From NCBI GenBank assembly GCA_958510825.1, contig OY294050.1, positions 2,829,340 to 2,893,339 of the forward strand: a DNA stretch of 64,000 nucleotides, written 5' to 3'. This stretch comes from Brachypterus glaber. Its lineage: Eukaryota > Arthropoda > Insecta > Coleoptera > Kateretidae. The notes under the pieces are model-generated. The model did no database searches and was not told where the DNA came from. It was given only the letters and a program-made list of their open reading frames with translations. This document shows, one piece after another, positions 45,640-57,455 of this stretch (position 1 is its first letter; every line of letters starts with the position of its first letter). A program made the translations under genes and the position numbers.

Positions 45640-46995
45640 TCTTTCAAAAATTTAAAAAGCTATAATTACAAAGAAAAAGTTTTACTAATGTAAAAAAGGG
45701 ATTTATCTAGTATTTTTATATTTTACTCTACGTGCAACGTGGTTCTTGTTTTGCGTTTTGGGCGGTTGGGTGAGACATGCTTTTTATACTGTTTATTCTT
45801 AATCATGTACATAAGAATTATCTTTAAAATAGGAACTACTTATTGCTAGAACAGTTTCGAACAATATTAAAATATAAAAACTGTGAAAACCTTCCCACAC
45901 AGAAAACAATTTTTCAATATTGCAAAAACAAATTGCATTTAGGTGACACTGTGGCAACCTTTTCTAAATCACATTAGATCAAGTCCGTGATACCCCAAAT
46001 CAGTAACGGAGGGTTAAATATAGAAACTTGATAGTTAATTGTTTTCGTGGGAACAGTGCCATAATGGATCTCTATCTTAACGTCCTTTTTGTATGGAATA
46101 TCACAAAAGTAGAGACGTCAAATAGAGGGGCTTGGATTTATCCTGAAGGTTACTGGAAGTTCTGTCTTCTTTTTACAAGGAACATCTGAGGCAGGATGTA
46201 TTTCGAAACCGTTAGACAATTGGTGGTGAATTGTTAGACATCAGTGTGAAAATGATTAGTCAATAATCCATACCATTATGACTAAATTATATTGAAACTG
46301 CCTTAAAATAGTTTGAGAAGCAGAGGCCGGACTTTAACTGTATCCGGTCAAAAAGAACAGTTAGTTCAAGATCAAAAGTGACCTAAAGGTCATATTTCTT
46401 ATAAATATTACAGTAAAGGTAAAGCATCTTCGAAAAAATTTTTTTAGCCCTAGGGCCACAAAGTTCAACTTTTCGCCCGTAAAACATGAACAAAAAGTGT
46501 CTCTTTTACAATCAATCGAATAAAAAGTATATTTTTGCACGACCAAGACTAAAACCTAATTTTACGCTTTCATTTTCGGGACTAAACTTGCCGTTTTTCT
46601 CCCTAGGGAATAAAAATCACGGCAACCTTGATAATATTAAAATATTATTCTTACTATGTGCTTTGCTGGTTCAAAAATTAGGTTTGGTGGTGTTTTGTAA
46701 TAAATTAGCGATTCAAACCAATTTATTTGATTTTAACAAAGAAAATCTTTAAAAATAACATTGTTATAACAATTTATACATTACTTAAAATTTATCATCT
46801 TCGTCCATTTTTTTGACGTTTGTGTCAACCATATTAAAAAACAATTGAAATCGCGATAGCCATGAAACTGACTTTTCGCAATTTACAGGCACCTTGATTA
46901 AATTACGAAAATAAAACAACCGATTTTAGACGCGTGGTTTTTAATTTTAATTTTATCTACCTACCTAAATTATGTTTGGTTCTGCAAAAAATAGT
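45640..46995. other. Unassigned
   Basis: A plus-strand frame of 88 codons (46486-46752) and overlapping minus frames have no recognisable domain. The GGGACTAAACTTG and AGTCAAG-like strings near 46578 resemble the foldback at 46996. Confidence 0.35.
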
Positions 46996-47124
46996 GTATA
47001 TACCTCAGGACTAAACTTGGCTGTTTTAGTCCCTTGCATTTCTGTTTCCCTCGCTCGCTACGCTTGCTCAGGAAACACTAATGCAGCGGGACTAAAACAG
47101 CCAGTTTAGTCCCTTGGTATATAA
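46996..47124. mobile_element. Foldback element F4 (TATATACC-ended)
   Basis: Arms GTATATACCTCAGGACTAAA and the complement of TTTAGTCCCTTGGTATATA, then CTGTTTTAGTCCC / GGGACTAAAACAG. The core contains CCCTCGCTCGCTACGCTTGC. Same end motif (TATATACC) as F3. Confidence 0.8.
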
Positions 47125-47769
47125 ATAACTATTATTATATCAAAAAACTACTAGCAATTAGTTCAAATTTTTAACTTAGCTGTAACAAGGCTTGTCAGAA
47201 AAAATACCTTCCTATTTTATATGAGTTATTATTGGAAAAGTATAATTAAACGAGTGAAAACCCCAATTAGTGGAAAAACAATACATACATATATATTCAA
47301 TGTATCAAAAATAATAATAATAAACATATTAGTCTATAAATTTTAACATAAATATCGCAATTTAGCAACACATGTTTTTTATGATATAAATTTTATTTTA
47401 TCGAAACTTTTTAAAAGTAGATGTCGTTAAAATATATACATAGTCAGCATTAATAAAATAAACTACACTGAAAAATATTTTGAATGCATGAATGTTATGT
47501 TTTTAGTTTATACCTTGTAAAAAAATATTTGAGAAAGTCCCGGGTCCTTGGTTACCATCTTATGAGAAATGTAAAAATATGATTTCATACCAAATTTCAG
47601 TTAGATTGATGATTTTGAAACCCCGCCCACTTGAGTTTTGTCATATTTTATAACCACTTCAGTCCCAGGTCTAGCCGAAACAAAAGTATTTATAACTTAG
47701 TTTTAATTTCGTCATATTTTATAACTTTATCAAACACATATTTTTCTTAAACAAATATTTAACAAAATA
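47125..47769. other. Unassigned AT-rich sequence
   Basis: No matched repeat or supported frame. Confidence 0.35.
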
Positions 47770-48130
47770 ACAGTGGCGTAGAAATTTTGTAGATTTTAAG
47801 GTACTGAAATAATTTTAAAATATATTCAATATTTCCATGAAAGTTGGTATATAGGTGTTTTTGAGGTCGCTAAATTTGAATCTGATATTAAAAATTACTT
47901 TATCCCTAAGGGAGGGGGCTGGGAGAAATAGTTTTTTTACAATTTGTTCATAAAAATTGGCATATAGGGGTTTTTGAGGTCGATTCTGATAATAAAATAA
48001 TTCTAACACCCTCCCCAGGAGCGGGGGGTAGTTAATTTTAATTTTTTCTCGTAAAAATTGGTATATAGGGGTTTTTAGGGCGATGAAACCAAATCTGATA
48101 ATAAAAACTCGACTGTACATAGTTTTTTTT
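47770..48130. repeat. Minisatellite, three units of about 100-120 bp
   Basis: GTTGGTATATAGGTGTTTTT (about 47842), ATTGGCATATAGGGGTTTTT (about 47955) and ATTGGTATATAGGGGTTTTT (about 48057) each precede a GAGGTCG...AATCTGATAATAAAA-type stretch and a C/G-rich block. The 101-codon minus frame 47815-48120 is a translation of this repeat. Confidence 0.8.
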
Positions 48131-48824
48131 TTTTAATACATTTGTCGCCACATATGACGAACTTGGTATTGAAGAGGTTAACAGTAGACTAGGGGCATAC
48201 CGGGGCATGCCGGCTTAATCTATGCATTACAGTCTGGGGAGCATGAATGCCTCATTTTCTTAAATTTTTGTGCCACTCCGGATAGCAGTTCACAAAAAGT
48301 CCTATCAGGGTCCCAATTTTGACATGGTCTTTCAAAGTTTTTTGCCGTTAACTCGGTGTGTACTTTAAAGAAAAGGATAAGTTAGGTATCGTTTGTTAGG
48401 TATTTGAATTAAGGAATTTAAAAATTTAACTATTTAACAAATTTGGGATAATGATTAAGGGAGCGCCTAGTTCTAAATTTTTGAATATTTTTTTACAGTG
48501 TATTCTAAAAAGTAACAATATTTTGTCAGGAACAAATTATTACAGTTCACAAAGTTTATCTTGACGACAGGATCATTTTCAGTGAAGCACTTTCCATGGC
48601 TATTAATCCCTAATGGGCACATAGCAAAAGGCAAATATTCATGTTAAAGTTTATGTAATATTTATTATATTAGTTACTAATATAATAGCAATAACTTTAT
48701 TTGACGTTCCACACGAAAATGTACATATAGTAAAAAGACTACAAAAGTATAAAACTAGAGCAAGAAGATAGTATTAGTTAAAAGTAAAATATTGGTTTGG
48801 ACTTTTTTTTTATATTTTTTACTA
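48131..48824. other. Unassigned
   Basis: Includes CATACCGGGGCATGCCGG near 48198; no gene or matched repeat. Confidence 0.35.
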
Positions 48825-49225
48825 TTTTGCGACTCTTATAAGCTCATAATCACACTCATTTTGCGTGTTCTTATAGGCCTTTTTGTTCTTTTGGGTTGGC
48901 AACAGACCTGGCCTATCGCTTGACGTTTTCCGTGCAAATGTCATGTCGCTTTAAAGTTGAATTTTCTACAAAATGTTGTGTTTAGGTTATTTTTACCATG
49001 TTAAAATTGTGGCTTGGTTAATTGCAGTAAAAAAGAGAAGAGATGACTATAAAATATATCAAAATATTATTTGTTCCTAGAATTTTAAACATGGTGTAAA
49101 CTGTAATGCCAATCCAAAACAAAAATCCCTAAATCAGTCAACAATTTAAATGTAAGTTTTTTTTTAAATTTAAGAGCAAAATAGAAAAAATTGTATAAAG
49201 CACTCGTTTTAAGCACGTTTTTATC
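48825..49225 (+). repeat. Dispersed repeat S, copy 3
   Basis: CTTATAAGCTCATAATCACA hairpin region with CATTTTGCGTG, lacking about 25 bp after TATAGGCC, ending GCACTCGTTTTAAGCACG. Confidence 0.7.
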
Positions 49226-49228
49226 ACA

Positions 49229-49285
49229 CTAGTACTTTAGAAAACTCGCCGCAAGCGGCTCGTTTTCTAAACTTGTACTCAATAA
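49229..49285. mobile_element. Mini foldback F6 with GC-rich core
   Basis: GTACTTTAGAAAAC (49232) and GTTTTCTAAACTTGTAC (49262) surround TCGCCGCAAGCGGCTC. About 55 bp, directly after repeat S. Confidence 0.65.
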
Positions 49286-49472
49286 TTATCTAAATATAAT
49301 GAAAACAATTTAAAAAAACAAACTAAATTTTTAAACGTCAGTTCAAAGTATTTGTTCAAATGTCATCAAGGCTACTTGATTTTTATGAAAGCTTCAAGAA
49401 ATATAATTTCTGTTAATAATTTATTTTATTATTTGAATAAAAATAGTTAAATAGTGCTAGTAGTAAAAAAAC

Positions 49473-49596
49473 TAATATATAAACTACGGTAGAGAGGACT
49501 TTTATAGCCTCGCACTCTTAAATCCCTTGCTGCTACGCAGGTCGGGATTTAATACGCTCGGCTATAAAAAATATCTTCTCTACCTTGGTATATAAT
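49473..49596. mobile_element. Foldback element F3, copy 2
   Basis: Arms around ACTACGGTAGAGAGGAC and the complement of ATCTTCTCTACCTTGGTATA, with inner pairs AAATCCC / GGGATTTAA and the core TTGCTGCTACGCAGG. Related to 3574-3681. Confidence 0.75.
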
Positions 49597-49599
49597 TAC

Positions 49600-49740
49600 T
49601 ATTCAAGTTATTATTTTTCAAAGTTTTTATGTACCAGAACTTTATATTGAATGTGACATGAGCAAATACTTTGTGTATACTAGCATTCAATAAATTCTAT
49701 TCTATTCTATTCTATTATATTCTATTCTATTATATTCTAT
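49600..49740 (+). repeat. (ATTCT)n tail, probable LINE 3' end
   Basis: CAATAAATTCTATTCTATTC and further ATTCT/ATTAT units to about 49740; an AATAAA-type signal followed by a short repeat tail is the usual LINE end here. No coding part recognised upstream. Confidence 0.6.
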
Positions 49741-51462
49741 AACTAAAGTAGTGGTGCCAAATATACAAAATCTTTTAGTAGTTGATACGGTAACAAATTG
49801 TCATTGTATTTAGACATTAATATGACAATTTTAGCCTAAAATATTTGGATTTATTTAAAAAATAAATTAATTAAAAAAAGTTTGTTTTTTTACTAGAAAT
49901 TTATTTATTTTCTTTTTTTAGGAAGTCTAATAGTAAATTTATTTCGATAATTGTTTATTGCTTTCACATTTTACATTTTATTTTATGCAAATAAAAAACT
50001 AATTACCGCGAAAAAACATTCAATTTACGTGAAAAACCTGAATTTTATAGGACCAAAAACAATCCCATCTACAGATCTAAAGCTTAAAATAAATTTAAAA
50101 GCTTTTACAAGGTATTTTGTTCAACATTTTATAAAGTGAAAAATAAAAATGTTTTTTTTTTCAAAACCAACGCTTTCCTCCTATTAAGGGGTTTAAGGGG
50201 TTAATCTTTTTCTTTCGTTTCCTTCTTTTTTATTCTGTTTATTTTTCTTCTTTTTTATTCTGTTTATTCTTCTGCTATTTCTCAGCTAAAAAATCAAAAT
50301 ACTACGAAAAATCATCTCATACTATCCATACTCCACATCGATAATATCATTACCCCACGCTCTTAAAAATGTATACAGACATATAATCATATTCGGCATA
50401 AGTATGTATTAAAAAAACTCACCAAAAATTAGATATAATTTAAAATTCCTGTTGTCCGACCCTGTTATTGTAATGAAAGTATTAACTCTGTTAATAATAC
50501 AGAGATAAGTAAAAAAAGGATGGATTATTTTGTCAGTGTGTAATTGTGTGTGGTTGCAATCTTTAAATTATTACTAGTCAAAATGTATTTACCGATTGTT
50601 AATTTTTCTAAATACTGTAACATACTTTAAACTAGATCAGTAATACAACTTAACAACTCAAAGTATACCATACTATAAGTGTGATATGCTTTACCAAATG
50701 TTACAGTAATGTTTACTTTAACATGCTAGTATTAATAAAGACATGTTGCGTGGGGATCCAAAATACCAGCACGTTGTGATGTGGTTGTATGACAACATAT
50801 TGTATACAATACACACATTGTAGTATTTGATATCACAAGTAAAGTATTGAATACCAATGGTGGCGATATAAATAACAAATATGTATTTACAAATGAAATT
50901 TCGTATTAAAATTACAAAGAAATTGAATATTCCGTATCAAGAATGAGCACATGTGGTGCCATCTCTTGTCTACAAAAGTAAGGAAACTTATTTAAAAAAT
51001 ATATATTTTACCATGAAATATTTAATAGTAACTATAATTATACGTCATCCTGGGACACTAACAAAGGGTACTAACGAAGGGTTAAAGTAAAATAATTGTC
51101 TCTACAAATTGAGTATTTGAGATGTAATAAGTCAAGCAGTAGAGCATTTAATTCTCAGTTAAACGAAATAAGAATAAGAGAATATTACTTAACTTGTAAT
51201 GTAATCTTCTGGAGAAAAGTTAGCTGCTGTTCGAGATTTTAGATTTTAAATTAAAATTTTCCACGTTTTAGATTCTTAAATGTCTTGTCCGACTAAAAAT
51301 ATAATCTTGGAATAAAAGGATTAAAATTTTAAGGATATAAAAGCTTTAGTTTGCTTTCCTGTAACTTAATTAAACTTAAAAAACATCGGAGACGTTTACA
51401 AAATCTTATTTTCAACTTTTTATTAAGCTTTGTCTTAATGTATTAGTACTCCATGTCATATT
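49741..51462. other. Unassigned AT-rich sequence
   Basis: About 1.7 kb without a supported gene, hairpin or repeat match. The 62-codon frame at 49951 is Lys/Phe-rich and probably chance. Confidence 0.35.
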
Positions 51463-52160
51463 AGTCCAGTCAAATAACGACAAATTCTTATCTTAAATTG
51501 CAATAAATATACAAGGGCCTATATTTTAAAGGGTAGTCGTTTATATTACAATACAATACAATATAAGTGGGGTTGTGAGGCTTCCAAAGAAGCCTAAGAG
51601 TTTTTTGGGGGCTACTTGGGATATATCTGCAGATCTTGGGTATACCTGTTCTAGATATTGTAGACTTTTGCGAGTAATGGCTTCGCAGAAGCACATAATG
51701 TGTTCCGTCGTTTCTGGTGCTTCTGAGCATAGACGGCAAGTTTCGGTTTCAGATTTTCCCATTTTTTTAAGATGAGAGCCCTGTATAGGTCTTTAGATCC
51801 ATCTTGCTGAAATCGAGTTACTTTCTTGTTCGTTCAGGTTCATATTTTATAAATATTTTGGCCTGTCTTAAGTTTTGTCTTTCCAATATCGATTGATTTT
51901 GGTTTCCCATTCCTTAATTGCCTCTACCTGATGACTTTTGTTAAAGCCACAGAAAGGTTCAGGGCCAATAAATTGAGTGCATGCTCCCTCTCTCGCTAGA
52001 GAGTCCGCAGCCTCATTGCCTTCAGAACACTCCTGTTAGTTTTTCACCGAGTGATCTGCATAAGGGGTGTCCGCTATCTTGAATTTTAAGGGTGAGTGCG
52101 GTTATCTCGCTAAACATGTACCATAAGATAAAAATGCATAACCAATTTTGTTAAGGAGGA
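51463..52160 (+). mobile_element. Foldback U, copy 2, split by a LINE fragment
   Basis: 51463-51539 (AGTCCAGTCAAATAACGA ... TTTTAAAGGGTAGT) and 52023-52160 (CAGAACACTCCTGTTAG ... AACCAATTTTGTTA) are consecutive in copy 1 at 42219-42440. About 10 bp expected at the junction are missing, so the insertion removed a little target sequence or it was lost later. The right arm is absent. Confidence 0.75.
51540..52021 (-). pseudogene. 3' part of an RNase-H-type LINE, copy 2
   Basis: Minus strand, from 52020: GNEAADSLAREGA, the end of an RNase H domain as found in LINE polyproteins, then FIGPEPFCGF, a stop, and frameshifted remains. Next come CRLCSEAPETTEHIMCF (C-x2-C-x8-H-x4-C) and a stop near the (TATTG)n-like tail. 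It shares its C-terminus with the 27480-27790 copy (CRLCSEAPET, HIMCF, LQYLE). Broken by stop and frameshift. Confidence 0.8.
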
Positions 52161-52999
52161 AATTTTCAACAATTTTTGTTTACATAATTTTTTTAATATA
52201 TTAATAACAATCGAGTTATAAATATTCAAAAATGGCCATGTTGGGAGGGAGTTGCGCCCTCTGTTAGCTTGTTATAGACGATTCATCATACCCAATTCGT
52301 CATCTTAGGGCGCCTTTTCCTATTTAATCACGTGACACGCTTGGTTTTTTTGTGTAAACAAAGCATTTGTGTGATAACATGTAAGATAGGGTCAAATTTT
52401 TAGCAATTACGTCTTCACAAAATAGTACCTAAGCACATAAATGGGTGATTGTTTCACGGCAATTTGTTGTGTATGATCCGTAATATCAAATTATCATTGT
52501 AAAATGGATGATAATATCATAATATAAAAAATACGATGGTATTTTCTATTTTCTGGTGACGTTAGTCCGAATAGCTGTCAATTAGACTCTAACAACGCTT
52601 TCATTTGTTTTAGCGTTTTATGACCTGTTAAGTTTTTCTGAATAGAACTAAAGTGGTCAGATTTTCTAAAAAAAGGCAAAAAAAGGAATCACCAATTGGT
52701 TTAATTATTCTCTTGTAAATATAAAAGGGATTAAATTAAAAAAAAAAGATAAATAGCACTCTGTCAATCATAGTCTGCGGAAAATGAATCCATGACAAAG
52801 TAGAAGCTTCTATTATTGTTAAACAAGCCGTAAAAAATATATTGCTTTGCATTTCAGTGTATACTCTTAGCAATTAAGAGTATGCCACACAAAATCGCTG
52901 TATCTACGTAATTAAGGTTTCTACAATAAAAATAAATATAAATGTTGTAGGAAATTTTAAATTACTTTTTAACTATCTTCGATCTTTTGTTCTATAATA
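52161..52999. other. Unassigned
   Basis: Contains TCACGTGA-like E-box sequence (about 52328-52335) that I cannot tie to a gene. No frame of note. Confidence 0.35.
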
Positions 53000-53170
53000 A
53001 GCGAGTTATCGCAAACTGGATTAGTTTTTACCTTTACCCAACATCAACGTTAACCATATTTGACGTGACGTAAGCTATAAAGATCTTGAATCATTTGGAC
53101 ATATATATCGTATAATATACGATATATTATATTTAATATCCTCTCTTTCACATTTTCTGACGTTTCATGA
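53000..53170 (+). repeat. Family C, degraded fragment
   Basis: GCGAGTTATCGCAAA, AACGTTAACCATATTTGACG, TTGAATCATTTGG and TTTCACATTTTCTGACGTTT appear in family C order. Confidence 0.55.
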
Positions 53171-55839
53171 TATTCTAAATTCGGTAGCTAATTGAACACT
53201 GAAAGAATAGATTCTTCAAACCAAATGAATAAGGCATTTACTCAAACAAATCGTACTTTTGATGTATGCTAAATAAATGTCAAACTTTAAGTATTAGAAC
53301 CATTTTTTTTAAACGGTTTCTAATTTTCTTTTGAACCAAAGTAATACGAGTTTATGTAAAGTACCGGCCCAAGTTGGAAAAATAATACCACAGGTATATG
53401 AAAAATAAAAAATTTTTGGTCCAGCAGACAAGACAAACTTTTCTATATATTTTTGTGGTCGCTGAATCTGAATCCAGGGTGGGGTTGACTCGGTCAGATC
53501 GCATTTCGTTCCTAATATCCAAAATTTGATAAATTGTTACAACTGCTTGGATGGAAGAGAATTTAGCGCTAGCATCAGATACTAAGTAGGTTGTTTTAAA
53601 CCGTACATATGCTCCTAGACGAAAAAAAAAGAACGATCGGTATGTATCATTAACAGATCGTTTCTTTGGGCAAAATACGAAGATTTTTACTAAAATGAAT
53701 TTTATTTACAATAAAAGCAAAAATGGAAAAGAAATCGACTATTTTGCCTCAGTGACATTCTTTCGGCTCGAAGGACCATGTTTAAGCAGTTGAAGATAGC
53801 CTGGGGCTAAAACTTCAACTGCAGCTCACTTAAACCCCAGCTTCAAAGGTTAATAGTAAGGCTTAACTTGAAAGTGTGTAAAAGGTGTTAAAAGAAAGAA
53901 TAATCCTAGTTCAATGATATTTTATTTAACTAGAATTTGGTTTATATAAAATTTTAAACTTGAGGGGTCTTTCTACCTTTAAAAATATTTTGTTTTAAAC
54001 ATTTTTTTGATATAGAAAGAAAAAAGATATAGTGAAATTTTTTGTAGTCGCTACCTCCCTATCTATCCTTGTAATTTTTTGGCCAAAAAAATGTCCTCTA
54101 TATAGGGCTATAGCGACTTCAATACTGAATAATATCCTGTTTTTTTTAAGTCCATCCAAACAGCCGGAATCATGGCGACAACCGTTTTTTTATGTCTTTT
54201 TTTCAAAAAAATTTATGGCAAAAAATGACACTTAAAAAATTTAAAATCTAAAAATATTTTTTTTTCTTTCTTTCTAAGTATAAATAAACATACCTACAAA
54301 ATTTTACAATTATATATTTTTTCTATCAAAAAAAACAAAATTCAAATTTGAACTGTGTACTTAGTAGGAGAGAAATAGGAGAAATAGGAGAGAAATTTTA
54401 TGTTTACTTTAATATCAAAAATTAATTAATAAATATCTTTCATAGAAACAAAAATATTGAAGACACGCTCTTGTTGAACAGACTGTAAATCTTCTTTTCT
54501 GTTCAAATATGTATATTTTAAATAATTCCCTGTTTAGGTTTTCTGAAAAGTTTGTATTATTTTTCTAGCAGCGAAGAACGAAGAGCAAAATAATAATTTG
54601 ATTGAAAAATACGAATTGGATTCGTCAATTTTATATTTGGAAAATAGTCAGCCATATATTACAAGTATCATCGAGGAAAAATAGATACCAATAAAACTTT
54701 CTGAATAGAAGGTATTTTTCTTGGCAAATGGTTTTCATTGCATCGAAAATGCAATCAAATATTGGTTTTTCCTTCCTTCATCACTTTTCGTAAGCTACGT
54801 TATCAAATGTGCCCTTGTATTTTTGAATTTATATCTGCGATATTTTTTCGTTTGTTTTGCATAATATGACAAATATATGTAGAAAAACCATGAATCACAT
54901 TGTGTGTAGAAGTGATACATGCTTACTCTCAGAATTGATTTCTGAATCAAAATATGCAAAAATATACTGGGTTTTCCATTTAAAAATCGAAAGTTCAATT
55001 CATTTCCGGCGAAACTGGAAGTGCCAAAAAAGTCCAAACCATTTCAAAAAATCTTAAATTATGCATAATACAGCTTCTGAAAAAGTAAAAAGGTTAAGGG
55101 GGTGAACTACCACCCTGAAACACCCGGTATATACATCTTAAAATCAACCAAGGGTATGTATATCATGATCGTAATATGACATACTATGTCTTCCCCACTT
55201 TGTCGTTAGAATAAAATTGTACGTGTACTACATATTAATTAGAAATGATCACTCAACATAATATGTTATTTATTATGAACCTGGCCATGAACCAACAAGT
55301 CTTTTTTGTCTTTGACAGCAGTATTATTAGTAGTTTCTAAGTAACAAGTAACAAGTCTTGTAAAAAAAAATTCAAGCATAAAGTACTTATTGTATTAAAA
55401 ATGTTGTTCAAAGTTTGAATAACGCATTGTTACGCACAGAAAGTTTGGTCTAAAATATGAGAATAACATTAATTAGATAATCTTGAGACTTAATAAATGC
55501 TTCGCATTCTACTGTATATGGAGATAAAATATTCACGGTGGGCCTGAACAAACTTTTATTTCAACTTGTTGCCAACTAGTTTTTTTTTAACTTTATGTTT
55601 CTGATGAATAACTTAGTTTAAAACCTCAGACCAAAGAAGAGATAGACTAGTATTTTGAGAGAAAAATACAGGTTCAACATGAATAATGACTTGTCTCTAT
55701 TTAATACAAAAATAATATACTATACTCATGAAAATTTTATATGGCGCATCAGCTATGTTAGATGTAAAGGAACTCTGCGTAGTATAGGTATTACTAGTCT
55801 ATCTATCCTTTTTTAAAACCAAAAATAAATAACCTGTAA
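53171..55839. other. Unassigned AT-rich sequence
   Basis: About 2.7 kb with short frames only (67, 80 and 66 codons), none recognisable. 53447-53480 (TTTTTGTGGTCGCTGAATCT) resembles the 47.8-kb minisatellite unit. 54365-54398 holds AGGAGA(GA)AAT direct repeats. ACACCCGGTATATAC at about 55120 looks like a transposon end without a partner. Confidence 0.4.
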
Positions 55840-55929
55840 CAGGTAGCAAAATGGAGACATTTATAAAATAAAATATGAAATTTAATTCAATTCAAATTTA
55901 ACTGAAATTTTATTTTACTTACCTATGAT

Positions 55930-56974
55930 CATACCCCGGATATTTGGTATTGATTACGAGGGTCGCGCAAATGTTACATATAAAAAAAAGTTTTTAAAGA
56001 TTAATGGCATACTTCCTTAACCATCCCGTGATAGTTATTATTCATGGCGTAACTTGACGACTATGTTAAACAGATGTATCAATATTATGACACTGGGAAT
56101 TATCTATACTTTTAGTATTACAAAAGATTTATAACTATATAAATATCAAAGGTAAAACAACAAAAAACTATATTATGTATATTTTCCAAAATATTTACAT
56201 GTAAGTGTTCTAAAACTAAATGTACCCATATTTTTAAACATAATTAATTAATATTGTTGTTGAAAATAAAAATATATCATCAAGATTTTCTCCATGTTTT
56301 CGGCTATTAAGCTTCGTCTTCTTTTACCAAAAGTATATTTATTATCTGAAAATGAACGCTCTATGTCTACCGAAGTACATAATTAGAGCATAATTAAAGA
56401 ATGTATGATTTCTTAATGCATTTATTAGTATTTAGATTTCGTTTAGAAAACTCAACTTCTTTGCCATTAAACTGTCTACTACTGAACATTGTGGAAAATT
56501 CAGGATAACATAACATACGCAATCTTTAAACCAAAAACATTTTTGGTTTCATCTATGCTAAAAATATTTTTGTCTTGTATTTTGGATTTTATATCCTCGA
56601 AAGCCTTTGGTAAATAGTTTGTTCTCTTTGTGGGCTTGCTTGGCAACTTTACAACTTCCAATTTTCTATAATTTTCAATTTTCATTGACGGAATGTTACA
56701 ACTGGCTTACTAAATCAAAATAAAACATTTTTGTATACCATTATTTTGATGATAAGTGCTTTGAAACATTGTATTTCTAAGACAAACCTATATCTTTTTC
56801 GCACGTTCAACAATAAAGTACCTCAAGATTAAATTGCAGCTCGGGAAAAACTTATTTATAATAAATTACAAATTTGTGTCATTATACTCAGTAAGTGTCA
56901 CCCATGTCAGAATGTTCATAAAAAATTTAACTTCCGCGCGCCCCTCGTAATCAATACCAAATATCCGGGTAATA
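55930..56974 (-). mobile_element. Internally deleted hAT element with transposase remnants
   Basis: Flanked by a perfect CCTATGAT duplication (55922-55929 and 56975-56982), 8 bp as in hAT. The termini CCGGATATTTGGTATTGATT and the complement of AATCAATACCAAATATCCGG are perfectly inverted over more than 25 bp. On the minus strand, 56685-56500 gives KLPSKPTKRTNYLPKAFE and FSIDETKNVFGLKIAYVML, resembling the hAT segment around the conserved '.DE.' region. At about 56372-56285, SVDIERSFSDNKY and GKRRRSLIAENMEKIL are the hAT C-terminal dimerisation motif. The catalytic middle between them is gone, so the element cannot move itself. Confidence 0.9.
56500..56685 (-). pseudogene. hAT transposase fragment
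   Basis: A 61-codon open frame, the longest surviving piece of the transposase in the 55930-56974 element. Contains IKSKIQDKNIFSIDETKN, which matches my memory of the start of the hAT RNase-H-like fold (an 'I..KI..KNIF.SIDET' pattern). The rest of the fold is deleted; the C-terminal motif lies about 130 bp further along in another frame. Confidence 0.75.
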
Positions 56975-57455
56975 CCTATGATTGAAATTTCACTAATGTC
57001 AAAATTTGACATTTAATTAAAAATGTAAAAATATATCAAAATATATCTCGGAAAATAATTGTCCTACGATAAAAACATATGTTTTTGTAGGGAATTAAAC
57101 ATTATTGTGTTTCTGTAAATTTTTTCTGCTATAAATAATAAGTGGGATAAAAATTATAGTTTTTGTCCATTTTGTCCCCTTGCTTTAGGCCAATGTAAAC
57201 CATATTTGATGTGACACAAAAACAAAGGTCCTGAATCCTCTGGTAAAAGACTTTTTTAAATCGGACATTTAGTTAAGCTATAAGGATTACAGACAGATAG
57301 ACTGATAGACAGACATTTTTTTAACACACACTTTTTTCAAATTTTCCCGACGCGTCGTTTCATGACTAAACTCGATATTAAAAAAAAAATGAATTTTTTG
57401 TGTTTCCACCCGTAAAAATTCGTTCTGTTTATAACTAATTTGATTGTATAATTGC

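Larger units (their letters stand above)
55840..57415 (+). mobile_element. Family C repeat, copy 4, split by a hAT element
   Basis: 55840-55929 and 56983-57415 flank the hAT insertion. The right part shows TGATTGAAATTTCACTAATG, GATAGACTGATAGACAGAC, TTTTCAAATTTTCCCGACG and the terminus GTTTCCACCCGT. The left part is shortened relative to the 35-kb copy. Confidence 0.75.

Noticed and set aside
47815..48120. 101-codon minus-strand frame
   Set aside because: It spans the three-unit minisatellite and simply repeats its translation.
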